A stretch of DNA of 64,000 nt from JACRPI01 sp964385055 (GCA_964385055.1 CAYLMH010000002.1:8039-72038); one strand, 5' to 3'. Positions 1 through 8,713 are shown, counted from the first letter of the stretch. Program-made: numbers and translations. The notes: generated by a model not told the origin, from the letters alone.

Positions 1-173
1 NNNNNGAGACACATCAATTTTAGAAAAATTCTCCGGCCAAAAAAAAAATACCTTCTCATAAAACAGATGTCCAGCTCTACAAACTTTTTGGGCCAAATGG
101 TTCTCACATTACGCGTTATCTTGTTTCGACACCAGAAACACGCGCAATCTGCAATCAACCAGAAATCTTTGGT

Positions 174-1154
174 ATGGAATTTACAGAAAAATTGCACACT
201 GCAATTAGAAAAACACTCGAAGTGTTGCCTGAAGCAGATCAGTTTAAACAATGGCCGGACTATGAAACAAACGTTATTTCTATTTTGCGTGGTGGCTTGA
301 ATTTTGGGATTCGTGAATCGCTCGCAAAAGCATATGGGTACAATAAACATTCAACGACATATCTTATTTCCCAGCGAACAAAAGATCCTGTCACGAACAA
401 ATGGTCCGCTGAAGTGCAGACGTACAAAAAAATTACCATTCCTAAAGTAGTCAATTTCTTTTTAGGGGATGTCATCGGCACAGGAACAAGTCTTCGTGAA
501 GCACTTGCTGCGCTTGACAAGGTTATTGAACAAGTCAATGTCCGAACAGTGAAACGATTTACTGTGATGACATTTGGTTGCTATCGCGCGGAAAAAGTGC
601 TTGAAGAATATGACGCGCAGCTGCGAAAAAAGTTTCCAGATTATCAGGGAACAACGATTATTTATTTCGAAGGCAAATTTAAACTCGTGAACAACGAGAT
701 TGCTTCTGGCATTCGACTTACTGATTCAGGGACTGATTTTCTACGCAGAGATTGCATGCTGACGCCAGAATTTGCCCTCAGCCAGTATGAACAGGCGTAT
801 TTTCCTCTTGAACGCTGTACTATTTATGACGCGGGGAGCCGTGCGTTTGATATTTTGCTTTACAAAGCAGAATTGCAGGAATACTGGGCAAAAATGCTCA
901 GCGAAGCAAACAATGGATATACATTGTTTGACGCGCTTCAAGATCGATATCCGGATTTATATGCGTCTCAGGAAGAGTTCATGATTGAGAAAAAGCAGTT
1001 GTGGCATGGAATTTCTGACAACTTTTTGCAGCAAATGTGGCTTGCTCATGAACAGCGTTGGAATCCTGCGTTTATTGAGTACGCGAAATCTCCTGAAGCG
1101 TTGAAAAAAATTTGTATTTTACGTCTTGAGATGATTCAGAATCATGAGTGCTGA
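174..1154 (+). CDS. Phosphoribosyltransferase-fold protein, 5' end uncertain
   Basis: The protein has a type I phosphoribosyltransferase signature: a hydrophobic strand and loop ILRGGLNFG near residues 38-46, as in uracil phosphoribosyltransferases, and a PRPP-loop-like GDVIGTGTS near residues 99-107. The usual acidic pair before the loop is reduced to a single Asp (LGDVIG), so catalysis is not certain. The C-terminal 170 residues do not resemble a family I know. The first ATG is at 174, but the same frame is open back to position 24 and reads like protein (KLFGPNGSHITRYL), stopping at TAG 21-23 beside an N run and just before a ten-A homopolymer (39-48). The true start may therefore lie beyond the scaffold edge or behind an assembly error. 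Substrate unknown; fold call fairly secure. Confidence 0.6.
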   Translation: MEFTEKLHTAIRKTLEVLPEADQFKQWPDYETNVISILRGGLNFGIRESLAKAYGYNKHSTTYLISQRTKDPVTNKWSAEVQTYKKITIPKVVNFFLGDVIGTGTSLREALAALDKVIEQVNVRTVKRFTVMTFGCYRAEKVLEEYDAQLRKKFPDYQGTTIIYFEGKFKLVNNEIASGIRLTDSGTDFLRRDCMLTPEFALSQYEQAYFPLERCTIYDAGSRAFDILLYKAELQEYWAKMLSEANNGYTLFDALQDRYPDLYASQEEFMIEKKQLWHGISDNFLQQMWLAHEQRWNPAFIEYAKSPEALKKICILRLEMIQNHEC

Positions 1155-1162
1155 GAGAAAGG

Positions 1163-1171
1163 TTAATATAT
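1163..1171 (+). promoter_or_regulatory. TATA box, leaderless promoter
   Basis: TTAATATAT lies 23-31 bases before the ATG at 1194. With a TATA-to-start distance of about 25, transcription would begin close to the start codon, the layout repeated at many genes in this window. Confidence 0.5.
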
Positions 1172-1193
1172 CTCTGGATTTATTTGGTTTATT

Positions 1194-1685
1194 ATGAACA
1201 TAAAGAAGTGGTTTCAAACACGACAACTCTGGCTTCGTGCTGGAATTATTGGCGCGTCTCTTTGTATTGTCCTTTTCTTGTTTTATCTCTTTGCGTATTT
1301 TCCGGTGTATCGTTTCTTTTTTGAACAAGAAGAATCAAACGCGGTACTTATTCTTCCTACAATAACAGGGCATATATTTCCAATTCTTTCTCATTTTATT
1401 GTTGAAGGTTCTTCTTTGACCAGCCAATTTTGTCCATATACTGAGCAGCATTGTGTATACTGGATGGCTGAAGAAATTGCTGTTGAGGAGAATAGAGAAT
1501 GCGTTCCATGGATCTCAGAAGGAGTTTCTGGATGCTGTGCTCAATTAGAAATGAGTCCAGTCGCTGCGTGCGCTGATCGTGTGGAGATGGGTGTCTCTCT
1601 TGCCATGAGTGCGCTCTTAGTCTTTGTTTATTTTGTTCTTGGCGCAGGAATTGGCTTTGTTGTTCAGAAGAGAAGGAAGAAATAA
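1194..1685 (+). CDS. Two-TM membrane protein of unknown function
   Basis: A 163-residue protein I do not recognise. Residues about 12-40 form a long hydrophobic segment after a basic start (KKWFQTRQLWLR), and residues about 135-157 form a second one ending in QKRRKK, so both ends should face the cytoplasm with roughly 95 residues outside. The outer part contains about six cysteines (for example CPYTEQHC and GCCAQ), suggesting disulfide bonds. The ATG at 1194 sits about 25 bases after a TATA box. It stands alone between a phosphoribosyltransferase-like gene and a convergent glycosyltransferase gene. Function unknown. Confidence 0.6.
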   Translation: MNIKKWFQTRQLWLRAGIIGASLCIVLFLFYLFAYFPVYRFFFEQEESNAVLILPTITGHIFPILSHFIVEGSSLTSQFCPYTEQHCVYWMAEEIAVEENRECVPWISEGVSGCCAQLEMSPVAACADRVEMGVSLAMSALLVFVYFVLGAGIGFVVQKRRKK

Positions 1686-1711
1686 TAATTCTTATTTTTT
1701 ATGGTATTTCT

Positions 1712-2347
1712 CTAATATCCCTTCTTCGTCTTTGTGAAAAACGCAGAAAATTGACGGAAGATTGTCCAGCAATATCCTTCTGTTTCTAATCTTCGTGAAG
1801 ATGTTTTGATATAACTGGTTGTAATGTATTTCATTCTTCCTTTCTTTTTTAGTTTTAGGATGAGGTCCGTGTCTTCTGCAAGATGTCTCGATTCATCATA
1901 GCCTGTGAAAACATTTGCTTTGCAGAACAGCATTCCTGATGCTGCAAGAAAAAAATGCCTGAAGAAATTGCCGACACTCCACAGTATTTTTGCTTTCCAC
2001 AAATTTTCCAGTGACCTTGTTTTTGTGACACCACCACTATATCCTTCTTTTATTGCTTTGTGTATCTCCGCAAGAAGATTTGGTGCAATAGTACTATCCG
2101 CATCTAAGAAAACAAGAACATCTCCTTTTGCTTTATTTGCTCCATAATTTCGTGCAGTGGAGACATTTTTCTTTTTTATTTCAAATATCTTTTTTGTATA
2201 TTTCTTTGCAATGGTTGGTGTTTTATCTGTGCAACTATCGCAGACAACAATAACTTCATAATCTGAAAATGATTGTTGTTTGATACTCTGCAAGCATGCT
2301 GCAACATAGTTTTCTTCATTGTGTGCAGGAATGATGATGGAGAGCAT
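1712..2347 (-). CDS. Family 2 glycosyltransferase
   Basis: The N-terminus MLSIIIPAHNEENYVAACL and the DxD-type motif FLDADS near residue 80 are the hallmarks of GT-A fold family 2 glycosyltransferases, which move sugars from nucleotide-sugar donors. At 211 residues it is about the size of a bare catalytic domain. A weakly hydrophobic stretch near residues 120-145 might touch the membrane. The acceptor cannot be told; surface glycan or lipid-linked sugar synthesis is usual. It is divergent from the nitroreductase gene at 2432, with about 85 bases between them. Confidence 0.85.
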   Translation of the reverse strand: MLSIIIPAHNEENYVAACLQSIKQQSFSDYEVIVVCDSCTDKTPTIAKKYTKKIFEIKKKNVSTARNYGANKAKGDVLVFLDADSTIAPNLLAEIHKAIKEGYSGGVTKTRSLENLWKAKILWSVGNFFRHFFLAASGMLFCKANVFTGYDESRHLAEDTDLILKLKKKGRMKYITTSYIKTSSRRLETEGYCWTIFRQFSAFFTKTKKGY

Positions 2348-2400
2348 ATCTTCATGGTATTCTTTCTCTTTTTAATGATTTGCGGTGAACTGTAAGATAA

Positions 2401-2410
2401 TTATATAAAT
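2401..2410 (+). promoter_or_regulatory. TATA box of the nitroreductase gene
   Basis: TTATATAAAT ends 21 bases before the ATG at 2432. This spacing favours 2432 over the upstream in-frame TTG at 2417 as the translation start. Confidence 0.5.
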
Positions 2411-2431
2411 GGAGTATTGTTCCATTTTCTT

Positions 2432-3067
2432 ATGACAAACACCCTTCTCAATGATCTCCGCTGGAGATACGCGACAAAACAATTTGATGCAACGAAAAAA
2501 GTTTCTGAACAGGATCTTCAGGAACTCCTTGAAGCGCTTCGCCTCTCTGCTTCTTCTTTTGGCTTACAGCCATGGAAGTTTCTTGTGGTGACTGACGCAA
2601 CACTACGAAAAGAATTACAACAGCACGCATGGAATCAATCGCAAGTTGTTGACGCTTCTCATCTTCTTGTTCTTTGCGCGCGAACAGATGTGAATGAGGC
2701 ATACGTCAAGAAATATGTGGAAACGCTTGCATCAACTCGAAAGATTCCTTCTGAATCCTTGAAAGGATATCAAGATATGATGCTTGGCTTTGTTGCACAC
2801 AAAGATCGCGCTGCACTCATCGAGTGGGCAAAATTGCAAGTTTACATTGCGCTTGGTAATTTATTGACTGTTTGCAGTCATAAACGAATTGACACCTGTC
2901 CTATGGAAGGTTTTGACGCAACTGCTTTTGATAAAATACTGGGACTTGAAAAAATGCATCTAACTACTGCTGTTCTTTGTCCTATTGGTTATCGTTCTGC
3001 AAATGATACATACGCTGCTGCAGGGAAAGTACGATTTGGAATAGATGATGTTGTTTTGCGGAAATAG
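2432..3067 (+). CDS. Nitroreductase family flavoprotein (NfsB-like)
   Basis: The start MTNTLLNDLRWRYATKQFD and the following LLEALRLSASSFGLQPWKF are typical of the oxygen-insensitive nitroreductase family: FMN-binding Arg/Lys residues near the N-terminus, then the SSFGLQPW loop. At 211 residues it matches NfsB-type enzymes, which reduce nitroaromatics or quinones with NAD(P)H as homodimers. The C-terminal region (PIGYRS, close to the end) also fits. It is a single gene with its own TATA box, followed by a T-rich tract. The physiological substrate is unknown. A second, more distant nitroreductase lies at 37941. Confidence 0.88.
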   Translation: MTNTLLNDLRWRYATKQFDATKKVSEQDLQELLEALRLSASSFGLQPWKFLVVTDATLRKELQQHAWNQSQVVDASHLLVLCARTDVNEAYVKKYVETLASTRKIPSESLKGYQDMMLGFVAHKDRAALIEWAKLQVYIALGNLLTVCSHKRIDTCPMEGFDATAFDKILGLEKMHLTTAVLCPIGYRSANDTYAAAGKVRFGIDDVVLRK

Positions 3068-3140
3068 TTGTCTTTTTATTTCTTTTTTTCTCATTTTTTC
3101 TTTCATTCTTTCCTTTTTTGAATTTTGTTATCTTTTTTTA
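3068..3140 (+). terminator. Oligo-T terminator region
   Basis: After the stop at 3067 there are several runs of five to seven T, which is how archaeal RNA polymerase usually ends transcripts. No hairpin is needed or seen here. Confidence 0.45.
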
Positions 3141-3153
3141 TGAGTTAAATAAT

Positions 3154-3340
3154 CCATAATACCCCATGCAATGCTTCGCGTTGCATGGGTCCCCCTGACA
3201 TTTTGCGTTTTGCTGGGCGAATATGAAAAGGTTGTGCGTGTTTTCGTGTTTGTTGTTGTTCAGTTAGCTTTTAATCGCCTTATTGCTTTATTGACAGGGG
3301 GACCCATTCCGGTAAATGCAGGAATGGGGTTATTATTATC
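3154..3340. repeat. Inverted element with two variable-stem hairpins
   Basis: Two hairpins face each other. The left pairs 3163-3171 (CCCATGCAA) with 3181-3189; the right pairs 3303-3310 (CCCATTCC) with 3321-3328. The flanks are inverted copies: ATGGGTCCCCCTGACA at 3185-3200 matches the complement of 3292-3307 at 15 of 16 bases, and the outer edges AATACCCCAT and AATAACCCCAT also match. The stems themselves differ in sequence. The 368 bases between 3068 and 3437 hold this element and no convincing gene. A related hairpin occurs at 56826. Confidence 0.6.
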
Positions 3341-3436
3341 TTGTTTAGACTTCTTTTTTATTAAAATGAGTTACGTCTTTCTTTCTGTGTGCACACTTTC
3401 GAAAGGTTTATATCCTTCTTTTCTCTGAATGAAGGT

Positions 3437-5674
3437 ATGAAAAATAGTTTTTTTGTTGTTTCAGTTTTTTCTTTCATCATCTTCGCACTTCTTGCTTTTT
3501 CTGCCTTCGCAGAAGCTGAAGAAGTTTTCTCAGATAGTGTTCTTGAAGATGATACTTTTGAACTTGATGATGAAACGTATACTGTGCATGAATACGCGGA
3601 TTACACTGGCGTTCGCATTAGTTCAAACAAATATGGAAGCATTCTCATTGATGAAGAAGGCGGCACTGCGACAAAAGGACCATACACTTTTACGCTTGAT
3701 TCCATTACACAGGACGGAAGCGATGTCACTTTTGAAATTACTGTGGAAAAAGAACAATCATCTGTCAGCGTGAGCAGAGAAGCGAGCGCATCAACTGGAA
3801 ATGTGGGAGACGAAGTTGAAATTACCGTCACGATTTCCAATGAAGGAGATGATTCTATCTCTGTTACTTATTCTGAGGATCTTCCTTCAACTGTTGATAT
3901 TCAAGGAACACCAGAAATTACTAAAGGAACTTCTACCTCTTCACAGAAATCAACAGCTGCTGATGTTTATTGGAATGGTGTTCTCTATGAAGATGAATCC
4001 GCGACTATTGTTTATACCATTGTCATTGATGCTTATCCTTCTTCTGGCTCTGACATCACCTTTGACGATGTTACTTTCACTTATGAAGATGACACAGGTG
4101 AATATGAAGACACGGTTGATTCTTTGACTATAAGTCTCACAGATCCTCTTGCGATCTCTTTTACTCTCGCATCTGATGAAGACGCAATTTCTCTTGGAAC
4201 TGAAATGGAATACACAGTCACGCTTTCTAATAATCTTGACCGCGCAATTACTGTTGATTCTTTTGTTTTGACGCTTCCTTCTACTGTCAGCGCCTCTTAT
4301 ATTGATACGCAACTCGATGAACAAGAAGATGGAACCTATAATTGGACAGGGTCTTTAAGCAGTTATGGAGATCAATCTTTTTCAGTCTTCATTATTCCTG
4401 AAAGCGGTGGAACACATACATTGGACGCATCAGCGGATTATAGTTATACTTATTCTGGTTCAGACGCGCAATCGTATTCCACTTCTGAAAGCACTTCTTT
4501 TAGTATTGATGTTGCTGACGTTATCCCTATAATTACGCTGAGCAGCGAAACATTTGATGGAGGAGAACCCATTATTGTTTATTATTATGTGAATAATTCC
4601 GATACTGAAATCAGTTATTCAAATGTTGATATTACTCTTACGTCAGATCCTTCTGATTTGTTCTCTGTTATTCATTATGTTGCTTCTCTTCCTAAAAATA
4701 CAAAAACACTTATCAAAAAACAAAATTTTACTGCGCCGTATTCTGATACTGCATTAGAATATGAAGTGACCATGGAAGGCGATCTTGGCGGGGGAAGCAC
4801 ATTTGAAGAATCAGAAACTATTTCGATTAACGCCGCGACGTTTACTGCGCCATACGGTCTTTCTTATACTGTTGATGGGTATGATGAAGAAAACACCAAC
4901 ATGACGCTTGTTTTATCGCTTCTGACGACCATGGCAGATAAACCAACAAGACTTGCAGTTGTTCATACTGCTGATCCAGATTACAAAAAGACAGTCTCTT
5001 TGACCACAGACGCAATTGACGAGCTTTTCGCGACGCAAGAACCGTATAGTACGTCTTGGAGCATTCCTGTTGCTGCGTTTACTGATGAAGAAGTAACGCT
5101 TGACATTCAGTTGCAGTATACTGTTAATGATATTGATTACATCAAATCTCTTTCTGAAACAATTCCTGTATATCAAGAACTAGAAGTGGAAGAAGAGATC
5201 AATGAAACAGTTTCCAATGAAACTCTTTCTAACACCACTGAAGAAATTTCTGAAGAAATAAATACGACAGAAGTAAATGCAACAGAAGAAACAACAGTGG
5301 TTATAACAGGAGAAGAAGAACATAGTTCACGAAAATGGGTTGGATTCCTTCTTATTTTAGGCGGGCTTGGTGTTGCGGGAGTAAGTTTGCGCTACTTTAT
5401 TATGAAACAGCAGAAAGCATCAGCGATCAAAAAATCTATCCAAAGTATGACGAAGAACAGTACGACGCAGGAGAAAGTTGCCAGTATTTTTGAAAAAGCC
5501 AAGGAAATTATCATTCATGATGTTCCAAGTCCTGAAGAAGGGTATGAAAAATTGGAGAGTTTTATCCGCCACAGTTTTAGTCAAGGAAAGAACAATGAAG
5601 AAATTAAGAAAATTCTTGCGGCAAAAGGCTGGATGGAAGAGATTGTGGAGAGTTATTTGAGAAGGTTTAAGTAA
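3437..5674 (+). CDS. Membrane-anchored surface protein with CARDB/DUF11-like repeats
   Basis: A 745-residue protein with a signal peptide (MKNSFFVVSVFSFIIFALLA), several beta-sandwich repeats of the CARDB/DUF11 type (for example GNVGDEVEITVTISNEGDD and LGTEMEYTVTLSNNLDR), a Thr/Glu/Asn-rich stalk with possible N-glycosylation sequons near residues 580-620, one TM segment (WVGFLLILGGLGVAGVSL) and a basic cytoplasmic tail of about 100 residues. The tail is predicted helical and may bind a partner. ATG 3437 is chosen because it starts the signal peptide and follows GAAGG. The protein is acidic outside. A cell-envelope or adhesion role is an inference from architecture. Confidence 0.75.
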   Translation: MKNSFFVVSVFSFIIFALLAFSAFAEAEEVFSDSVLEDDTFELDDETYTVHEYADYTGVRISSNKYGSILIDEEGGTATKGPYTFTLDSITQDGSDVTFEITVEKEQSSVSVSREASASTGNVGDEVEITVTISNEGDDSISVTYSEDLPSTVDIQGTPEITKGTSTSSQKSTAADVYWNGVLYEDESATIVYTIVIDAYPSSGSDITFDDVTFTYEDDTGEYEDTVDSLTISLTDPLAISFTLASDEDAISLGTEMEYTVTLSNNLDRAITVDSFVLTLPSTVSASYIDTQLDEQEDGTYNWTGSLSSYGDQSFSVFIIPESGGTHTLDASADYSYTYSGSDAQSYSTSESTSFSIDVADVIPIITLSSETFDGGEPIIVYYYVNNSDTEISYSNVDITLTSDPSDLFSVIHYVASLPKNTKTLIKKQNFTAPYSDTALEYEVTMEGDLGGGSTFEESETISINAATFTAPYGLSYTVDGYDEENTNMTLVLSLLTTMADKPTRLAVVHTADPDYKKTVSLTTDAIDELFATQEPYSTSWSIPVAAFTDEEVTLDIQLQYTVNDIDYIKSLSETIPVYQELEVEEEINETVSNETLSNTTEEISEEINTTEVNATEETTVVITGEEEHSSRKWVGFLLILGGLGVAGVSLRYFIMKQQKASAIKKSIQSMTKNSTTQEKVASIFEKAKEIIIHDVPSPEEGYEKLESFIRHSFSQGKNNEEIKKILAAKGWMEEIVESYLRRFK

Positions 5675-5751
5675 ATGATTCTTATGGTTATTGGTGTGAT
5701 GAAGTAAGATCTTCCATAAAACTTAAAAAGGGTTATGGAAGAATAGAGAAA

Positions 5752-6204
5752 ATGAGTAAAGATAAGCGATTATATAGTGCTCGTAGAGCTCCGCCAGTTA
5801 TTAATGCATGGGACGCATTCGAACCAGAAGCTGATACTCCTTGTCTTTTTGCACATGGATTTACGCTGATTGATGAATATCCAGAAGCGCCACATTATCC
5901 TCATCTCATTTTAGCTCCAGCTCTGGGAACAAGTGAGAGTCCTCATTTTGGTGTTGGTCTTTATCTTACTCCTCATGCATCTCGTCACGTCTTACGTCAT
6001 CCTTCTGAAGATCGAGATGTTGGACAGCTCGTTGACACTCTTGCAGAGCATCTTGCTTCTGCTCGGTTTACCAGTGACATTCTTGAAGTAAAGACTGAGA
6101 CTCCTCTTCGTATTTATGTTGTCGATCCTACATGGAGACCTGTTGCAGAACGATTTGTCGCAGAATATGGTAGACCAATTAATGGAGATCTTTCTTCCAA
6201 GTGA
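5752..6204 (+). CDS. Hypothetical protein
   Basis: A 150-residue soluble protein of no family I recognise. It has no signal peptide or TM segment. It contains a histidine-rich middle (APHYPHLILAPALG, PHFGVGLYLTPHASRHVLRH) and ends in a segment that looks like a folded alpha/beta domain. A TATA-like CTTAAAAAG about 25 bases upstream supports ATG 5752 and a leaderless message. It is convergent with the DUF655 gene downstream, separated by 36 bases. Confidence 0.5.
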   Translation: MSKDKRLYSARRAPPVINAWDAFEPEADTPCLFAHGFTLIDEYPEAPHYPHLILAPALGTSESPHFGVGLYLTPHASRHVLRHPSEDRDVGQLVDTLAEHLASARFTSDILEVKTETPLRIYVVDPTWRPVAERFVAEYGRPINGDLSSK

Positions 6205-6240
6205 ATTAAACAATAGAAATTTATTTTGTCTTCTGAGAAG

Positions 6241-6816
6241 TTATCTATCTACAAAAATATGATACTTTTCATTGCCTTCTAATTCAGAAACAATTCTCTT
6301 CACGACTGTTTTTTCTGGATCTGGCATGAGTTTGACTCGCGTTTTAATGTCCGCGAAATTCTCAAACGGTTTTTCTTCTCGCGCTTCAATAATTTCCCAC
6401 ATGTGCTTCTTTCCAAGTCCTGGCAAAAGCTCAAGCTGATGCATTCTTGTGGAAAGGGGCTGCGCTTTATTGAAAAATTCAATGAACTTTGTTTGATTGG
6501 TATGGACAATTTCCTTGATGACAAACTCGAGTTCTTGTTTTGCTGTTCCTGTGAGCTTGTGCATTGGAAGTCTTCCGACAATATGCTGGATCTCATCTCG
6601 TTTGTCTGGTCCAATATATAATTCTTGCATGAGTTTTAATGTGGTTCCTTTTTTTGGAACAAGTTCTAATAAGGTAAAGTGATCTTTTCCTACTGCTTGC
6701 ACTATCGCTGTCTTCTTATGTGTTGGTCGTGGATCTAACGGATAGCCGTTTGGCAGGAAATCTAAGACTAATACTTTTTCTTCTCTAATACTTGCTTCTC
6801 TTTGCATTTGTTCCAT
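6241..6816 (-). CDS. DUF655 family RNA-binding protein
   Basis: This matches the archaeal DUF655 (COG1491) family in length (191 residues) and layout: an N-terminal OB-like part (VLVLDFLPNGYPLDPRP), a central helical region, and a C-terminal helix-hairpin-helix segment (LELLPGLGKKHMWEIIEARE). The family is thought to bind RNA and often lies with rRNA or tRNA maturation genes in archaea. Here it stands alone, facing a 560-base region that contains a candidate structured RNA on the other strand. The assignment to the family is confident; the molecular role is not established. Confidence 0.85.
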   Translation of the reverse strand: MEQMQREASIREEKVLVLDFLPNGYPLDPRPTHKKTAIVQAVGKDHFTLLELVPKKGTTLKLMQELYIGPDKRDEIQHIVGRLPMHKLTGTAKQELEFVIKEIVHTNQTKFIEFFNKAQPLSTRMHQLELLPGLGKKHMWEIIEAREEKPFENFADIKTRVKLMPDPEKTVVKRIVSELEGNEKYHIFVDR

Positions 6817-6890
6817 AGTTTCACGTTTAGTTAGGATGTAGTCTATTCAGTCCCCCAACTCCTTAAATCTCTATTTATATTGTGGTAGAA

Positions 6891-6900
6891 CTATATAAAA
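6891..6900 (+). promoter_or_regulatory. TATA box of a candidate noncoding RNA
   Basis: CTATATAAAA with no good open reading frame after it. Transcription would start near 6922-6927, just before the paired region at 6940-7070. Confidence 0.45.
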
Positions 6901-6921
6901 CTTTTGAAACAAGAAGACTTT

Positions 6922-7080
6922 GTTTTAGTTTTGCTTTTTAACAAAAAACAACAACAAAGGCAGCAAACACGGTCATTTTTCTTCGAAAAATGCCCTATTC
7001 GCAAAGGTAAAATCCACACTTCGTATGGATTTTCCCTCTGCACTCAGTTTGCGCCATGTTGTTTTTTGTTGGAGAATATT
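6922..7080 (+). ncRNA. Candidate structured noncoding RNA, unknown family
   Basis: The sequence folds by eye into a closed structure. Bases 6940-6953 pair perfectly with 7057-7070 (14 bp). Inside, 6959-6968 pairs with 7047-7055 (9 bp, one bulged A). Inside that lie two similar hairpins, 6971-6995 (stem CATTTTT, UUCG-containing loop) and 7006-7036 (stem AAAATCCA), each flanked by GGT on the left and CCC on the right. A TATA box lies at 6891. It lacks motifs I would expect of RNase P RNA or SRP RNA. The 3' end is not defined; the following 120 bases include another hairpin (7 bp, TCAATGA with TCATTGA) and a G-rich tract. Confidence 0.5.
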
Positions 7081-7167
7081 GTAAACCACAATGTTCATTT
7101 GAAAACATTTCTTCTCATAAATTTGGACTATCTTTCTTCAGAAAAAAAGGATTACCGGCTCCCTGCT

Positions 7168-7189
7168 GGGTTGTTTGGGGGGGGTGGGG
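7168..7189 (+). other. Potential G-quadruplex tract
   Basis: GGG (7168-7170), eight G (7177-7184) and GGGG (7186-7189) provide four G tracts within 22 bases, which stands out in an AT-rich intergenic region. It lies between the candidate RNA and the convergent gene at 7403. Nothing else is seen in 7190-7402 apart from a CACTCTAGAGTG palindrome near 7360. Confidence 0.4.
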
Positions 7190-7402
7190 TCAATGAGAAT
7201 TGAGAACTTTCATTGATCCAACAGAGAGCCTGTATCACCATGACGAAGTTGCTGAGTTACACAACCTCTTAGCTATATTTATGTACAAAGATGTATATAA
7301 ATGTTACGAAAATGTATACTGGTTTGGGGACTTTGAAGTTCTCGAGTATGCTGTTCTTCACTCTAGAGTGGTTTTTCTTAGGTCTTTTTAGAAGTTCTGT
7401 TC

Positions 7403-8713
7403 TTACACAATCTGTTTCAGAGAAACAGGAATTTCTTTTTTTAGTCGTTCTGCGTAATGCACTGCGATTTCTTCTGCTGTCTTTTGCTGCAGTTCTGTTC
7501 CTTTCTCCCAGCCTTTCTTCTTTGCGTACAAAAGAATCTCATCAGAAAGTGTTTTTTGTTCAGCAAGCATTTTTGCGAATGGTCTTAAGATGCGTCTATT
7601 TTTCCCTTTCATGTCTTTTTTTGCGAATTTGAGCACTGCTTTACAATAAGTCTGCATATATTTGTTTTCGATTCCTTCATACGCTGAATGCACCTGCAAT
7701 GTTTTGTGGATAAAACGTTCTGGTGGGACAAATAGTTTCTCGTCTTCCACTCTGAATGGTTTTTTTATTCCTACGTCGCTTGGAACAATCTCTAAATTCT
7801 CATCAGAAACTCTTTTTACTGTTGCTTTTATCAACGCAGCAGCTGCGATAAAATGCGCAGGATAATTCATATCCATACCCCGCTGTTCCAATGTTCCTAA
7901 CTTATTTATTTTTACAGGATTCCAGGCAGTGTCTAAAAATGATCCGTAATGAGAGAGTGTTTTAATGTTCATGCCTACTTCTAAGATATTTTTTTTCCAA
8001 TCATGATATTTTTCTTCAATCATATCAATGACTTCAAAAATAGAATGCTTATAGCCAGGTAATTTTCCGAACTCTTCATAATGATGATACAGTGATTGCG
8101 CACATTTGAGCGCGGGGCTTCCTCTATACATTAACATTCTGGAATCTTTCGCAAGGTGCTTTCCCTGATAAAATGGAGAAGATTGCATAAATGTCGTGAG
8201 CGCAGGATCCATGGCAATCATTGTGTTGTAACCGTTGACCAACGCATGCTCGTGCTTGAGATCAAGGAATTGAAGGAGCGAAATGTTTTTGACCAAAGGA
8301 AGGTTAAACGGAAGTTCATAATGACAATGGAACCCTACACATCTTCCCGCGATTAAAAATCTTTTTTCTCCAAAAATCTCGCTTTTTATTTTATATTTTT
8401 TATCTGTTCGCATGAGCGGTGTCATTTTTCCAGGATATGTCGCGAGTGGGAGTAACGAAAGATGATGCTTTTCCACTGTTTCCTGAACCTTTTCCATATT
8501 TTGCAGAAGAAGAAGCGCTGTTTTTGTGACAAAGGAATGCGGAGGGGCTTTAATCTCTATCATATCTTGCGCGCACTCTTGCACGATGTGCTCTCTCATG
8601 CTCTGTTTTTTGTGAAGCTCTTTTAACACAAGATCTGCATCATTGGCGATTTTTCCTTTATTATTTATCAGAAAAAGTTCTGTTTCCAATCCTATTCTTA
8701 GGGGTGATTTCAT
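7403..8713 (-). CDS. GCS2-family carboxylate-amine ligase (glutamate-cysteine ligase-like)
   Basis: The start RIGLETELFLI gives the metal-binding Glu pair (E10, E12) that opens the GCS2/YbdK family, and HCHYELP near residue 150 is the second family motif. The enzymes use ATP to join an amino acid amine to the gamma-carboxylate of glutamate. At 436 residues it is longer than bacterial YbdK (about 370), mainly through a basic helical C-terminus. True glutathione or gamma-glutamylcysteine synthesis cannot be assumed, since many members have unknown substrates. No glutathione synthetase is nearby. The ATG at 8713 follows an AT-rich TATA-like stretch. Confidence 0.75.
   Translation of the reverse strand: MKSPLRIGLETELFLINNKGKIANDADLVLKELHKKQSMREHIVQECAQDMIEIKAPPHSFVTKTALLLLQNMEKVQETVEKHHLSLLPLATYPGKMTPLMRTDKKYKIKSEIFGEKRFLIAGRCVGFHCHYELPFNLPLVKNISLLQFLDLKHEHALVNGYNTMIAMDPALTTFMQSSPFYQGKHLAKDSRMLMYRGSPALKCAQSLYHHYEEFGKLPGYKHSIFEVIDMIEEKYHDWKKNILEVGMNIKTLSHYGSFLDTAWNPVKINKLGTLEQRGMDMNYPAHFIAAAALIKATVKRVSDENLEIVPSDVGIKKPFRVEDEKLFVPPERFIHKTLQVHSAYEGIENKYMQTYCKAVLKFAKKDMKGKNRRILRPFAKMLAEQKTLSDEILLYAKKKGWEKGTELQQKTAEEIAVHYAERLKKEIPVSLKQIV

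Noticed and set aside
3171..3428. Plus-strand open frame of 85 codons inside the inverted element
   Set aside because: It runs through both hairpins of the inverted element, has no promoter or ribosome site, and its hydrophobic composition follows from T-rich sequence.
6922..7200. RNase P RNA or SRP RNA
   Set aside because: The conserved core words of RNase P RNA and the SRP S-domain motifs are not seen, so no known family name is given.
6904..7391. Two plus-strand open frames (99 and 63 codons) over the candidate RNA region
   Set aside because: Low-complexity translations, overlap with strong secondary structure, and no similarity to known proteins.
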